Source: Clostridia bacterium
GTDB lineage: Bacteria > Bacillota > Clostridia > UMGS1810
Direction of reading: 5' to 3'
Length of the DNA stretch: 64,000 bases
Assembly: GCA_017502845.1 (NCBI GenBank)
Contig: JAFVUE010000004.1
Coordinates: 1 to 64,000, forward strand
In this document: positions 49,604-59,995 of the stretch, one piece after another
Numbering within the stretch: position 1 is the first letter of the stretch
Layout of the letters: the number at the start of each line of letters is the position of its first letter
Notes under the pieces: generated by a model
Database searches by the model: none
Seen by the model: the letters and a program-made list of their open reading frames with translations, nothing else
Told to the model about the DNA's origin: nothing
Made by a program: the position numbers and the translations under genes

Positions 49604-52273
49604 ATGACTATTCCTGAAAGGATGATATACATTATGCAAAAATTAGGACTTAACGAAATCCGCGAGAAATTTTTGTCATTCTACGAGAGCAAGGGACACC
49701 TCAGATTACCAAGTTTCCCCCTTATTCCGAGAGATGACAAAAGTTTGCTCTTGATCAATGCGGGTATGGCTCCGTTGAAGCCATACTTCACAGGTAAGGA
49801 AACTCCACCCCGCAAGAGAGTTACTACCTGCCAGAAGTGTATCCGCACGCCCGATATTGACCGTGTAGGTAAAACTGCCCGCCACGGCACATATTTCGAG
49901 ATGCTCGGTAACTTCTCATTCGGCGATTACTTCAAAAACGAAGCAACTGCATGGGCTTGGGAATTTGCTACAGAAGTTCTTGAACTCCCCGTGGACAAAC
50001 TCTGGGTTACTATCTACGAGGACGACGATGAGGCATTTGACATCTGGACAAAGAATGTAGGCGTTGCTCCCGAACGTATCGTTCGTATGGGCAAAGAGGA
50101 CAACTTCTGGGAAATCGGTACAGGTCCCTGCGGACCTTGTTCAGAACTTTACTTTGACCGCGGTCCCGAAGCGGGTTGCGGTTCTCCCGATTGTAAAGTT
50201 GGTTGCGAGTGCGACAGATACGTAGAATTCTGGAACCTTGTATTCACACAGTTTGATAAGGACGAAGACGGCAACTACAACCGTCTTGAACATCCCAATA
50301 TTGATACAGGTATGGGCCTTGAGAGAATCGCTTGTATTATGCAGGGCGTGAATAATCTTTTCGAGGTTGACACAGTCCGCAACATTATGGCGAAGATAAG
50401 CGAACTTGCAGGAGTTAAATACGGAGATAACGACAAAACTGACGTATCTCTCCGTGTTATTACCGACCATATCCGTTCCACAACATTTATGATTGCCGAC
50501 GGCGTACAGATAAGCAACGAGGGCAGAGGTTACGTTCTCCGCCGCCTCCTCCGTCATGCCGCAAGACACGGTAAACTTTTAGGGTTAGAGGGTGCATTCC
50601 TCTACAAGGTAGTTGATACCGTTGCAAAGGAAAACCTTACTGCATACCCCGAACTTACCGAAAAAGCAGATTATATCAAGAAGATGATTGAGATAGAGGA
50701 AAAACGCTTTGCCGAAACAATCGGCGACGGCCTTGCCATCCTCGAAAATTATGTTGATGCAATGAAAGCCGAGGGTAAGACAACCCTTTCAGGTGCAGAT
50801 GCATTCAAACTCTATGACACATACGGATTCCCCCTTGACCTTACAGTAGAAATTCTCTCCGAACAGGGATACAAAGTTGACGAGGACGAATTTACATCCT
50901 GTATGGCAGAGCAGAAGAAACGCGCCCGTGAAAACCGTGCAAACGGCGAGGGCGATGCGTGGAAAGACGATGAACTCAAAGCTGTATACGATGCTCACGA
51001 AAACACATTTGTCGGCTATGATATGACAGAGTGCGATTGTGAGATTACAGCAATTATCAGCGGCAACGCAAGTGTTGATTCGGCTGATGAGGGAACAGTT
51101 ACACTTATGCTTGACAAAACTCCTTTTTACGGAGAGGGCGGCGGTCAGTGCGGAGATAAGGGTATTATCAAAGCAGCAAACGGTACTGTCCGCATAGACA
51201 ATACAAAGAAAACTGCAGAGGGCAAGTTCCTCCATACAGGTGTTATCACAGAGGGCACAATCTCCGTTGGGGATAAGGCAACTGCAACTGTTGATGCTGA
51301 TCTTCGCGCCGCAACAGAGAAGAACCATTCCGCAACACATCTTTTGCAGAAAGCACTCCGTCAGGTAGTAGGTCAGCACGTTGAACAGGCGGGTTCATTC
51401 GTAAACGGCGACCGTCTCCGTTTCGACTTCTCTCACTATGAGGCAGTAACACCCGAACAGCTTAAAGAAGTTGAAGCAATCGTAAACAGAGAGATTGCAG
51501 CTGCTCTTGATGTTACCTGCAAAGAGATGCCTATCGACGAAGCGAAGAAACTTGGTGCAATGGCACTCTTCGGCGAGAAGTACGGCGATGTTGTAAGAGT
51601 TGTTAAGATGGGTGATTTCAGCACAGAACTTTGTGGCGGAACACACGTTTCCAACACATCACGAATCGGACTTTTCAAGATTCTTTCCGAGACAGGTATT
51701 GCCGCAGGTGTAAGAAGAATCGAGGCAATCACAGGTCTTAATATCTTAGATAAACTCAACGAAACAGAGACAAATCTTGCATCCATCTGCGGTGCGCTCA
51801 AATGTACGGTAAACGATGCAGTTGCAAAGATTGAGGCAAACTTTGCCGAGGTTAAGTCGTTGGAAAAAGAACTTGCCGCACTTAAAGAGAAGATGGCAAG
51901 TGGCGGCCTTGACGATGTTAAGAAAGGCGCAACCGATATTGGCGGTGTAACCTTTATGACAGGTGCATTTGCTGATGTTGATATTAACACAGCACGTAAG
52001 ATGGCAGATAATATCAAAGCGGAATATGACTGTGCACTGGTTGTATTTGCAGTTTACACAGCCGACAAGGCAAACCTTATTGCTGCGGCAACAGATGCGG
52101 CAGTTAAGAAAGGTATCCACTGCGGTAATATCGTAAAAGAGATTTCCGCATTCGTTGGCGGTAAAGGCGGCGGCAGACCTGATTCTGCACAGGCAGGTGG
52201 CTCTGACTCCAAAGGTGTTGACAAAGCACTTGAAGCCGCAAAAGAAGTTGCATCCAAACAGGTAAATGCATAA
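49604..52273 (+). CDS. alaS: Alanyl-tRNA synthetase
   Basis: This class II synthetase of up to 889 residues charges tRNA-Ala. The catalytic domain begins GLNEIREKFLSFYESKGH and has RLPSFPLIPRDDKSLLLINA; the editing domain has HSATHLLQKAL (zinc and water) and CGGTHVSN; the C-terminal C-Ala part ends GGKGGGRPDSAQAGG. ATG 49604 follows GAGGT; an internal ATG at 49637 (MQKLGLNEIR) matches the usual start and follows AAAGGA, so either may be used. The gene is otherwise complete. Confidence 0.96.
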   Translation: MTIPERMIYIMQKLGLNEIREKFLSFYESKGHLRLPSFPLIPRDDKSLLLINAGMAPLKPYFTGKETPPRKRVTTCQKCIRTPDIDRVGKTARHGTYFEMLGNFSFGDYFKNEATAWAWEFATEVLELPVDKLWVTIYEDDDEAFDIWTKNVGVAPERIVRMGKEDNFWEIGTGPCGPCSELYFDRGPEAGCGSPDCKVGCECDRYVEFWNLVFTQFDKDEDGNYNRLEHPNIDTGMGLERIACIMQGVNNLFEVDTVRNIMAKISELAGVKYGDNDKTDVSLRVITDHIRSTTFMIADGVQISNEGRGYVLRRLLRHAARHGKLLGLEGAFLYKVVDTVAKENLTAYPELTEKADYIKKMIEIEEKRFAETIGDGLAILENYVDAMKAEGKTTLSGADAFKLYDTYGFPLDLTVEILSEQGYKVDEDEFTSCMAEQKKRARENRANGEGDAWKDDELKAVYDAHENTFVGYDMTECDCEITAIISGNASVDSADEGTVTLMLDKTPFYGEGGGQCGDKGIIKAANGTVRIDNTKKTAEGKFLHTGVITEGTISVGDKATATVDADLRAATEKNHSATHLLQKALRQVVGQHVEQAGSFVNGDRLRFDFSHYEAVTPEQLKEVEAIVNREIAAALDVTCKEMPIDEAKKLGAMALFGEKYGDVVRVVKMGDFSTELCGGTHVSNTSRIGLFKILSETGIAAGVRRIEAITGLNILDKLNETETNLASICGALKCTVNDAVAKIEANFAEVKSLEKELAALKEKMASGGLDDVKKGATDIGGVTFMTGAFADVDINTARKMADNIKAEYDCALVVFAVYTADKANLIAAATDAAVKKGIHCGNIVKEISAFVGGKGGGRPDSAQAGGSDSKGVDKALEAAKEVASKQVNA

Positions 52274-52626
<353 letters not shown>

Positions 52627-52627
<1 letters not shown>

Positions 52628-52901
52628 GCCGAAAGAGAATAACCCGAACCCGCCTTAAACGGCGTAATTTCGGTATATTTCGGCTTGTCATCCTTGCAAG
52701 GCGTCAGCCTTGCGGCGTCTTCCGCACCAAAATCTCCGCAAAATTCCATCCGTTTAAGGTCAAGGAATTTTCAAAGTGAGGATTTTTGTGTTGTGCGAGG
52801 CAAAAACGCAGGTAATCCTTGACGGATTGCCGAGTATTTTAACAAAGCGAAAGCGAAAATCCGCCTTTGAAAATCGTGGTTCGGATTATTCTCTTTCGGC
52901 T
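52627..52901. repeat. 275-bp composite element with 24-bp inverted ends
   Basis: The ends are AGCCGAAAGAGAATAACCCG (continuing AACC, 52627-52650) and its inverse at 52878-52901 (23 of 24 match). Within are a 59-bp AGCCGAAA module (52627-52685) and a large palindrome (TTTTCAAAG...CTTTGAAAA arms) whose core matches 137-225. It holds no ORF. It resembles a MITE or a stack of hairpin repeats. Confidence 0.8.
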
Positions 52902-52908
52902 GTGTGTC

Positions 52909-53001
52909 AAAAATAAGAGGCGCATCTCGCACCTTTTCGAAACTCGAAATACACAAAGTATGACTTCGTTTCGAAAAGGCACAATCTACTTGCTTATTTT
53001 T
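52909..53001. repeat. Nested inverted repeat before tatD
   Basis: Outer arms AAAAATAAG (52909-52917) and CTTATTTTT (52993-53001); inner arms CCTTTTCGAAAC (52932-52943) and GTTTCGAAAAGG (52968-52979). The RNA could form a long hairpin just upstream of tatD. Together with the 275-bp element it fills the 400-base gap 52628-53029. Confidence 0.7.
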
Positions 53002-53029
53002 CACGCGTATATTTTCAAAGGAGTAACAA

Positions 53030-53791
53030 ATGCTATTCGATTCTCACGCACATTTTGATGACGAACGTTTTGACGATGACCGCCACCAGTTGCTTTGCTC
53101 AATGGCAGAGAACGGCGTTTCCAATATTGTAAATATCGGCGCAGACCTTCAGTCGAGCCGAAATTCCGTTTTACTTGCAGAGGCGTATGATTTTATCTAT
53201 GCGGCAGTCGGCGTTCATCCTCACGATGCTAAGGATATGACAGAGGACACAATCTCCGAACTTAAAAAACTTTCAGCCCACCAAAAGGTTGTGGCAATCG
53301 GCGAGATCGGTCTTGATTATTATTACGATAATTCCCCAAGGGAAACACAAGGGTACTGGTTCGACAGACAGATGAAACTTGCTTATGAACTTAACCTCCC
53401 CGTTATAATCCACAGCCGTGATGCTACAGAGGACACAATTGCAATATGCAAAGCCAATAAAATCCACGGCGGTATCATCCATTGCTATTCGGGCAGTGTG
53501 GAGAGTGCAAAGATTTACCTTGATATGGGCTATCACATTTCCTTTGCGGGGCCCGTAACATTCAAAAACGCCCGTGCGCTTCCCGAAGTTGCGAAGATTG
53601 TGCCCGAGGACAGGTTGCTCATTGAAACGGATAGCCCTTATATGGCACCCGAACCCCACAGAGGAAAGAGAAACAGTTCCATTTATGTGCGGCACGTAGC
53701 GGAGAAAATAGCAGAACTTCGCGGAGTGTCAACAGAGCACATTGCAAAAATAACATCAGACAATGCGAAAGCGTTGTTTAATATTAAATAA
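53030..53791 (+). CDS. tatD: TatD-family metal-dependent deoxyribonuclease
   Basis: This 253-residue TIM barrel hydrolase has FDSHAHFDDERF, GVHPHDAKD, IGEIGLDYYYD, VIIHSRDATED, HCYSGSVE and TDSPYMAPEPHRGKRN, the metal-ligand set of TatD. It degrades DNA in repair and turnover. AAAGGAG precedes the ATG. Confidence 0.93.
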   Translation: MLFDSHAHFDDERFDDDRHQLLCSMAENGVSNIVNIGADLQSSRNSVLLAEAYDFIYAAVGVHPHDAKDMTEDTISELKKLSAHQKVVAIGEIGLDYYYDNSPRETQGYWFDRQMKLAYELNLPVIIHSRDATEDTIAICKANKIHGGIIHCYSGSVESAKIYLDMGYHISFAGPVTFKNARALPEVAKIVPEDRLLIETDSPYMAPEPHRGKRNSSIYVRHVAEKIAELRGVSTEHIAKITSDNAKALFNIK

Positions 53792-53817
53792 CAATTCAAT
53801 ATAAGGAGAGATATAAA

Positions 53818-54987
53818 ATGAACAGAGAAGCAATTATCAAAGCGGCAACAGACAAGTTCGCGGCACTTATCGACGAACAGCTTGACCGTGTAGAGAAAAT
53901 GAAAGAAACAAAGGATTTTATCGACTATTCAAAGCTTGATAAACTCATTATCGGCGTTTGCGGCGGCGACGGCATCGGCCCTGCAATCACACACGAAGCA
54001 CACAGAATCCTTGAATTCCTTTTAGAGGACAAAGTTAAGGCAGGTAAAGTTGAATTCAAAGTGATCGACGGCCTTACAATCGAGAACCGTGTTGCGGCAA
54101 ACAAAGCAATCCCTGATGACGTTCTTGCAGAACTCAAAGCTTGTCATGTTATTTTGAAAGGCCCAACAACTACTCCCCGCGCAGGAGATCCCTGGCCCAA
54201 TATTGAGAGCGCAAACGTTGCAATGAGAAAAGAACTTGACCTCTTTGCAAACGTTCGTCCCGTAAAAGTTCCCGAGCAGGGCATTGACTGGACATTCTAC
54301 CGTGAAAATACAGAGGGTTCTTACGCAATCGGTAGCAAGGGTGTTCACGTAAACGACGATCTGGCTATGGACTTTTGTGTAACTACAACAGAGGGTAGTG
54401 AGAGAATTGCACGTGCCGCATTTGAATATGCTAAAAAAGCAGGTAAGACAAAAGTTACAGCCGTTACAAAAGCAAATGTTGTAAAGACAACAGACGGTAA
54501 GTTCTTGAATATCTGCAAGGAAGTTGCAAAGGAATATCCCGAAATCGAGTTCGATGACTGGTACATAGATATTATGACAGCGAAACTTGTTGACGAGAAA
54601 AGACGTACACAGTTCCAGGTTCTCGTTCTCCCTAACCTCTACGGCGATATCTTAACAGACGAAGCCGCTGAATTCCAGGGCGGTGTAGGTACTGCAGGAA
54701 GTGCTAACATCGGTAAGAAATACGCTATGTTTGAGGCAATCCACGGTAGTGCACCCAGAATGGTTGCCGAGGGCAGAGACAAATACGCAGATCCCTGCTC
54801 AATCATCCGTGCAGATGTAATGCTTTTGGAGCACATTGGCGAAGTTGATGCTGCAAAACGTCTTGAGAGAGCACTTGACAAATGTATGTACGAGGAGAAG
54901 AAACTTGTTATCACAGGCCGTGATACAGGTGCAACAGGTGCAGAGTTTGCAGATTACATCATGGAAACAATCAAAGCAGATATGTAA
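53818..54987 (+). CDS. Isocitrate/isopropylmalate dehydrogenase-family enzyme
   Basis: This 389-residue NAD(P)-dependent beta-decarboxylating dehydrogenase has GDGIGPAITHEAHRIL, GPTTTPRAGDPWPNIESANV (substrate Ser/Asn region), ANVRPVK, YRENTEGSYA, VTKANVVKTTDGKF, LPNLYGDILTDEAAEFQGGVG and EAIHGSAPR. The substrate loop and RENTEG block favour isocitrate over isopropylmalate. No aconitase or citrate synthase lies nearby, so the exact substrate remains open. Confidence 0.85.
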   Translation: MNREAIIKAATDKFAALIDEQLDRVEKMKETKDFIDYSKLDKLIIGVCGGDGIGPAITHEAHRILEFLLEDKVKAGKVEFKVIDGLTIENRVAANKAIPDDVLAELKACHVILKGPTTTPRAGDPWPNIESANVAMRKELDLFANVRPVKVPEQGIDWTFYRENTEGSYAIGSKGVHVNDDLAMDFCVTTTEGSERIARAAFEYAKKAGKTKVTAVTKANVVKTTDGKFLNICKEVAKEYPEIEFDDWYIDIMTAKLVDEKRRTQFQVLVLPNLYGDILTDEAAEFQGGVGTAGSANIGKKYAMFEAIHGSAPRMVAEGRDKYADPCSIIRADVMLLEHIGEVDAAKRLERALDKCMYEEKKLVITGRDTGATGAEFADYIMETIKADM

Positions 54988-55034
54988 TCGAACGAAAAAC
55001 ACATATAAACTAAAATTTTAAGGTGGAAAAAAGA

Positions 55035-55676
55035 GTGAAAGAAAAGAGTGTTTCACCGGTTGTCATCAAGCGTTTGCCCAGGTATTACAGATATCTGGGT
55101 GAACTTTTGGGTAAAGGTGTACTTAGAATATCCTCCAAGGATTTAAGTAATCTTATGGGGGTTACTGCATCCCAGATTCGTCAGGACTTAAACTGTTTCG
55201 GCGGATTCGGTCAGCAGGGTTACGGTTATAATGTGGAACTTCTGCATACTGAAATGGGTGCAATCCTTGGTCTTGACAGGGGTTATAAAACTATAATTGT
55301 CGGCGCAGGTAACCTTGGTAAGGCACTTGCAAAGCACAGTAATTTCCGTAAGCGCGGATTTAACCTTATCGGTATATTCGATGCGGATAAATCTCTCGTT
55401 GGCAAGGAGATAAACGGCATTACTGTTGAACATTCTGATGACATGGAATCATTCGTTAAAGCCAATCATCCCCATATTGCCATACTTGCGCTTCCCAAGA
55501 GTGCAGTTGAATATGAGGCAAACCGACTTGTTAAACTTGGCGTTAAAGGGATATGGAATTTCTCTTACGGAGAATTGCATCTTCCCGATGGGGTTGCCGT
55601 TGAGAATGTTCACTTAAGCGATTCTCTTATGACTCTGTCATATAAACTCACACAACTTGAGGATGCGGAGGGTTAA
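55035..55676 (+). CDS. rex: Redox-sensing transcriptional repressor Rex
   Basis: GTG 55035 has AAGGTGG upstream and gives 213 residues. The N-terminal winged helix (RLPRYYRYLGELLG, VTASQIRQDLNCFGGFGQQG) and the Rossmann domain (IVGAGNLGKALAKH, GIFDADKSLVGKEI) are diagnostic. Rex senses NADH/NAD and represses fermentation genes. Its own site was not located here. Confidence 0.95.
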   Translation: MKEKSVSPVVIKRLPRYYRYLGELLGKGVLRISSKDLSNLMGVTASQIRQDLNCFGGFGQQGYGYNVELLHTEMGAILGLDRGYKTIIVGAGNLGKALAKHSNFRKRGFNLIGIFDADKSLVGKEINGITVEHSDDMESFVKANHPHIAILALPKSAVEYEANRLVKLGVKGIWNFSYGELHLPDGVAVENVHLSDSLMTLSYKLTQLEDAEG

Positions 55677-55682
55677 TCTGTT

Positions 55683-56327
55683 ATGACACGGCTTATAGTT
55701 GTCCGCCACGGAGAAAGCGAAGCCAATCGGCAACAGCGTTTTGCAGGGAGTTGGGATGTAAATCTTACAGACCTCGGCAGACGACAGGCGCAACTCGTAG
55801 CGGAGTATCTTAAAAGTTATGATATAGATAAGGTTTATGCGAGTAATCTTACACGTGCAATGGAAACGGCACGTCCCATTGCGGAATCACATGGTCTTAC
55901 TGTTGAGACGGAAGTCGGTGTCCGTGAGATACACGGCGGCGCATGGGAAGAGATGTACTATATTGATATACTTAAAAAATACGGCGATGACTATAATGTG
56001 TGGCTGACCGACATCGGAAATGCCAAGTGCACTGACGGAGAAAGTGTTATGGACCTTTCAATCCGAATTGATGAAGCCCTAAAACGCATAGTTTCCGAAA
56101 ATGACGGCAAGACGGTTTGTATCGTTTGCCACGGAACACCCGTGAGGGTAATGTCCTGCCTTTGGAAAGGCGAGGACGTACATAACCTTAATTCAGTTTC
56201 ATGGGCGGCGAATGCATCTGTCTCCATCGCGGAATATAAGGATGCGGATTCTCTCCCCGAAGTTAAGATGTACGGCTACACAGAGCATCTTGCAGATTGT
56301 GTTACAAGACTTCCCGATACAGTATAA
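55683..56327 (+). CDS. Histidine phosphatase-family protein
   Basis: This 214-residue phosphoglycerate-mutase-like phosphatase has VVRHGESEANRQQRF (catalytic His), YASNLTRAMETARPIA, REIHGGAWE (acid) and CIVCHGTPVRV (second His). It is likely a small-molecule phosphatase; a cobalamin-pathway CobC role is possible but no such genes are near. It follows rex by six bases. Confidence 0.85.
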   Translation: MTRLIVVRHGESEANRQQRFAGSWDVNLTDLGRRQAQLVAEYLKSYDIDKVYASNLTRAMETARPIAESHGLTVETEVGVREIHGGAWEEMYYIDILKKYGDDYNVWLTDIGNAKCTDGESVMDLSIRIDEALKRIVSENDGKTVCIVCHGTPVRVMSCLWKGEDVHNLNSVSWAANASVSIAEYKDADSLPEVKMYGYTEHLADCVTRLPDTV

Positions 56328-56342
56328 AAAGGAGGACTTTCA

Positions 56343-57578
56343 ATGGATAAGAAAAAGGCGCATATGTTAATTGCGGGTATGATTGCGATGGCACTTGCCT
56401 TGTCTATCTGTATTTATTTTGGTGTGTTCAAGGAAGGAGACGTCGATGAAGGCACTAATGCGGTGATTTCTGATAAAGCAGAAGTTTATACCAAGGCGTA
56501 TACAGACTATGCCCAGAACAATCCCGACACTTTTGGCGAGGGTATGCTTCTTTGTGATATCAACGGCGACGATATCCCCGAACTTTTTTCTATGGAAAAA
56601 TCGGGTTCTGCAATGATCATGAAATATCATAAGTTTGCAGACGGTGTTGTCTTCCCGTATGAAGATCTTGGAGAAATTGTGTTTGACTGTGCCCTTATTA
56701 CAGAACCAGCTACATTCTGTGAAAGCCCCCGTTCATTTATTGGTTTGTACAGGAACAGGAACACAGGAGAGAGAAACCTTATTGTTTCCTGCATCACTGA
56801 TAACGATTCGGGATACAGAGAAGATAATTTCTGCATTGTGTCTTTTGACGGAGGAACCATGACCGTTTCCGACAAAAGTGCAAATATATCTGAGGACGGT
56901 ATCAGAAGTGCCGATAGCAGACGTGATGAGGTTATGGTTGATTATGAATTGATAGAGGGCGGATTACATTTTGCTCATTCGCACAACAGTATCATTGATG
57001 ATCCGAGGGAAACACTGTATTCACTTATCTCAAAATTCGGGAGCGAATCACCCCTTGCATACGGCGAACTTGCTGACGGAGATTATTATTGCTATGTGAA
57101 AGATATCGACCTTGCTACCTGTAAAGCGGTAATTGTTCCCACACAGCAGATAACACTTAAAGAATACAGCACCGCTATTAATGGAAACAGAATAGTTAAA
57201 ATCAACGACGAGAGCATGAGCATACAGATAAATGAAAAAGAATATGATGAGACCGGCAGAGCATACCTTTATGCGGAGAACGGCAGAGTGTATTCTTTCG
57301 TTACTCCTACGGAGGAATCTCCGGAAAGCGTAGTAGAGGGTTATATGAGAAGGCGTCATGTGATGGTTAATATATCCGACAATACGATTGTGCGTTACGG
57401 CGTTCTCGGTTATGATGCTGACGGCAATCCCACGGGCTATGAAACTCTCGGCAGAGAGGAAGTATATTCCATAAGGGGATATATGAGCAATTATGCAAGA
57501 TACTCAATGGGCGGATATTGTAAAGTAGTTATCAGAGGCGGCGAGATTCAGTATCTTGATGTACTCTACAGACCGTAA
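56343..57578 (+). CDS. Membrane-anchored protein of unknown function
   Basis: This 411-residue protein has one N-terminal transmembrane segment (about 9-29) and an extracellular remainder. An acidic calcium-loop-like CDINGDDIPELF (about residues 70-81) recalls EF-hand/dockerin or FG-GAP motifs. The C-terminal part (EGYMRRRHVMVNISDN, NPTGYETLGREEVYSI) was not recognised. AGGAGG precedes the ATG. It is the last gene of the rex unit before a terminator. Confidence 0.7.
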   Translation: MDKKKAHMLIAGMIAMALALSICIYFGVFKEGDVDEGTNAVISDKAEVYTKAYTDYAQNNPDTFGEGMLLCDINGDDIPELFSMEKSGSAMIMKYHKFADGVVFPYEDLGEIVFDCALITEPATFCESPRSFIGLYRNRNTGERNLIVSCITDNDSGYREDNFCIVSFDGGTMTVSDKSANISEDGIRSADSRRDEVMVDYELIEGGLHFAHSHNSIIDDPRETLYSLISKFGSESPLAYGELADGDYYCYVKDIDLATCKAVIVPTQQITLKEYSTAINGNRIVKINDESMSIQINEKEYDETGRAYLYAENGRVYSFVTPTEESPESVVEGYMRRRHVMVNISDNTIVRYGVLGYDADGNPTGYETLGREEVYSIRGYMSNYARYSMGGYCKVVIRGGEIQYLDVLYRP

Positions 57579-57672
57579 TAAATGGAGAGGGACAGAAGAA
57601 TTGTAATTGACCGGACAAGAACACGGCTTATCGTGGATATGAAGCACAGTATTCGAATATTAATAAAAGCAC

Positions 57673-57703
57673 AAAACGGCAGAGAATTTTCTCTGCCGTT
57701 TTA
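57673..57703. terminator. Bidirectional terminator
   Basis: AAAACGGCAGAG and CTCTGCCGTTTT pair around AATTTT between converging genes; it has T runs both ways. Confidence 0.88.
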
Positions 57704-57718
57704 TGGTTGGTATGAATA

Positions 57719-58591
57719 TTATAAGATATACATCACAGATGTAATGTATATTACAAATGAGGCGCATATGCCCAGCAACACTTTGTCATTTATAATAACA
57801 TCGGTGGGGTCTCCGTGAGAATCACTTTCTATATCAAAACAATATCGCATAACTATAGCGATGACAAAGGGTATACTCCACATCATCTCCGTTGATATAT
57901 TCTGTATTATTATGGTGTTGTTGATGCACCACAGAGAATAAAAAACGATGGCGAGAGCCGCAAACATATACATCATTTTATCGAGGTATTCGTAGGAATA
58001 TTTCTTAAGGCACTTCCTTGTGCTTCCCAACGACGTTGAATTTTTGTATTCATTCCGCCTTTTACCCAGAGCAAGAAACAAAGATATGGAAAGTACAGTT
58101 AAGTATAACCATGTTGAAACTTCCACACCGATGATCGCCGCACCGAATAAAACTCTTATCACAAATCCCGATGCAAGGATCAGAATATCTATTATGGGGA
58201 TATTCTTAAGTTTTACGGAATATAGGATATTCAAAAGCAGATAAGTGCCTGTGAAAACGAGAGTCAGCAAATTGTCGCTGAAGAAAATCAGTTCAATCAG
58301 AATTGAAAAAAACAAGAGAATCCCGGCAAGTATGTACGCCTTCGCTGTACTGACAGAACCGTTCGCTATAGGGCGGTTCTTTTTTACGGGATGATTTCTG
58401 TCTGATTCTGCATCTTTGATATCGTTTAAGATATATACAACACTTGAGAGAAAGCAAAAGCATAAAAATCCCCAGATTATTTTAATTACTTTTGACCAGT
58501 CGGTTAAAAAACCGGAGAAGAATATAGGGAATAATACAAACACGTTTTTTGGATATTGATAGACTCTCGCAAGTCGCAAATATTTTCTCAT
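57719..58591 (-). CDS. UbiA-type prenyltransferase
   Basis: This 290-residue polytopic membrane protein (about 8-9 hydrophobic helices) has NDIKDAESDRNHPVKKNRPI (first Asp-rich motif) and YSVKLKNIPIIDI (second Asp region). It is most like decaprenyl-phosphate phosphoribosyltransferases, which make phosphoribosyl-polyprenol for arabinan or ribosyl-lipid donors. It overlaps the upstream glycosyltransferase by four bases, so a lipid-linked sugar pathway is likely. The companion epimerase genes are not here. Confidence 0.85.
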   Translation of the reverse strand: MRKYLRLARVYQYPKNVFVLFPIFFSGFLTDWSKVIKIIWGFLCFCFLSSVVYILNDIKDAESDRNHPVKKNRPIANGSVSTAKAYILAGILLFFSILIELIFFSDNLLTLVFTGTYLLLNILYSVKLKNIPIIDILILASGFVIRVLFGAAIIGVEVSTWLYLTVLSISLFLALGKRRNEYKNSTSLGSTRKCLKKYSYEYLDKMMYMFAALAIVFYSLWCINNTIIIQNISTEMMWSIPFVIAIVMRYCFDIESDSHGDPTDVIINDKVLLGICASFVIYITSVMYIL

Positions 58592-59991
58592 AAAACAACT
58601 TCCTTTTTGTTGCCATGATTATTGAAGATATAAGAAGCCAGGAGGATAAATGCATATGCACATGAGTATGTGTACCTCGGCTGAACTTCCATAAGCATCA
58701 GTCCGCATTCAAACACCAGCAAAATAACTGTCGGAACTATTATTGTCCTGTTTCCTTTGTTTCGGAATACGGCTATAAAAATCATAATAATAAGTGAAGA
58801 ATAGTAAAGCAGCGATGCGCAGTAAAAAGCGCTCATCATAGGTTTGTCGCCGTCTCTGCCGTTGTTGGCGTAGGACCAGTATATTCCGTCAAAATCAGAA
58901 CTTGCAAACACTGTACAGGTTTTATCTGCCAAAAGAGGCAGAATCCTGTGGGGGTTCTCTTTGATTCTCTTCATAAGTTTTGCAGATACGAGTTTCTGCA
59001 TTTCGTCTTTATTCTGCCCCGCTTCGAAATATAAATTCTGATCCTCTGCCGAAAACATTCCTTTTGTTTCGAAGTTGAACCCCACAAGAATATAAGTGGA
59101 ATAAGGAACATCGCCGGAGGTTATTTTGTATTTTGTTGCATTGCTGAGATAAAGGATATTGCTCACCGCCGCAAACAAAAGGACGAATGTGCAGACGAGA
59201 GCGAGTATTGATTTGATTTTATCATGTGAAAAGATAATCAGGATTATGGCAATATACGAAACAATATAATAAATCCACACACCCCTGAACAGGCATCCAA
59301 CAGTTAACAATGCTCCGGATATCAGGATTTTTATAAGGCGTTCCTTTGTGGCGGATGATTTGTACGCGCACACAAGGAAATAAAGAGAAGTGATTAAAAA
59401 CGGCAATGCGAAGTTCTCCGTTGCAAATACTGCACAGTATGCGATTGACGGAGGGAAAAATGTATACAGCCACGCAGCGGCTATTCCTGCTTTTCTGTTG
59501 CATAACAAGGTGCACAATTTGTATATAACGGGTATGCACATTACGGAGAGCAGAATGTGCAGATATTTTATGAGCAATATGTTGGCACCGGAAAATCTGA
59601 AGATGATCCCGCATACCAGGGGGTAAAAGGTCATATGCGGGAATCTGTGAAAATAAGATTTTTGTAAAAATGGGTTGTTGCCATTGGCAAAGGCAACCGC
59701 GCTTTCATACATGGTTTTGTAGTCGCTGACGGGTGCAGTTTCCGTTATATGAACATATATTATCCTTATAACCGCCGCCATCAACATCGATATAATAATG
59801 GCAATCCTTACTTTTTTGTCGTCGCTGACTTTCGAAGCAAATATTACTCCACATGCCGCTGTCAAACAGTAACATATTCCGAAAACAAGATCTCCTGCGT
59901 TCAGCAGTCGGTACCTGCTTAAAAGGAAAAATGCCACAAAAGCAAAAAGCAGAGAAAAAACCATAATCATTGATTTTTTTATAAAATTCAT
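58588..59991 (-). CDS. GT-C type membrane glycosyltransferase
   Basis: ATG 59991 follows AGAGGTAAGAAG and gives 467 residues with about 11-13 hydrophobic helices. The first outside loop has TETAPVSDYKTMYESAV with the acidic residues typical of GT-C/GT39-type enzymes that use polyprenyl-phosphate sugars. It follows a 24-codon ORF whose stop codon lies within its ribosome site. The partner UbiA enzyme may make its donor. The acceptor is unknown. Confidence 0.8.
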   Translation of the reverse strand: MNFIKKSMIMVFSLLFAFVAFFLLSRYRLLNAGDLVFGICYCLTAACGVIFASKVSDDKKVRIAIIISMLMAAVIRIIYVHITETAPVSDYKTMYESAVAFANGNNPFLQKSYFHRFPHMTFYPLVCGIIFRFSGANILLIKYLHILLSVMCIPVIYKLCTLLCNRKAGIAAAWLYTFFPPSIAYCAVFATENFALPFLITSLYFLVCAYKSSATKERLIKILISGALLTVGCLFRGVWIYYIVSYIAIILIIFSHDKIKSILALVCTFVLLFAAVSNILYLSNATKYKITSGDVPYSTYILVGFNFETKGMFSAEDQNLYFEAGQNKDEMQKLVSAKLMKRIKENPHRILPLLADKTCTVFASSDFDGIYWSYANNGRDGDKPMMSAFYCASLLYYSSLIIMIFIAVFRNKGNRTIIVPTVILLVFECGLMLMEVQPRYTYSCAYAFILLASYIFNNHGNKKEVVL

Positions 59992-59995
59992 CTTC

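Noticed and set aside
57582-57818. A 78-codon frame after the anchored protein
   Set aside because: It crosses a strong terminator and the 3' end of the UbiA gene; treated as chance.
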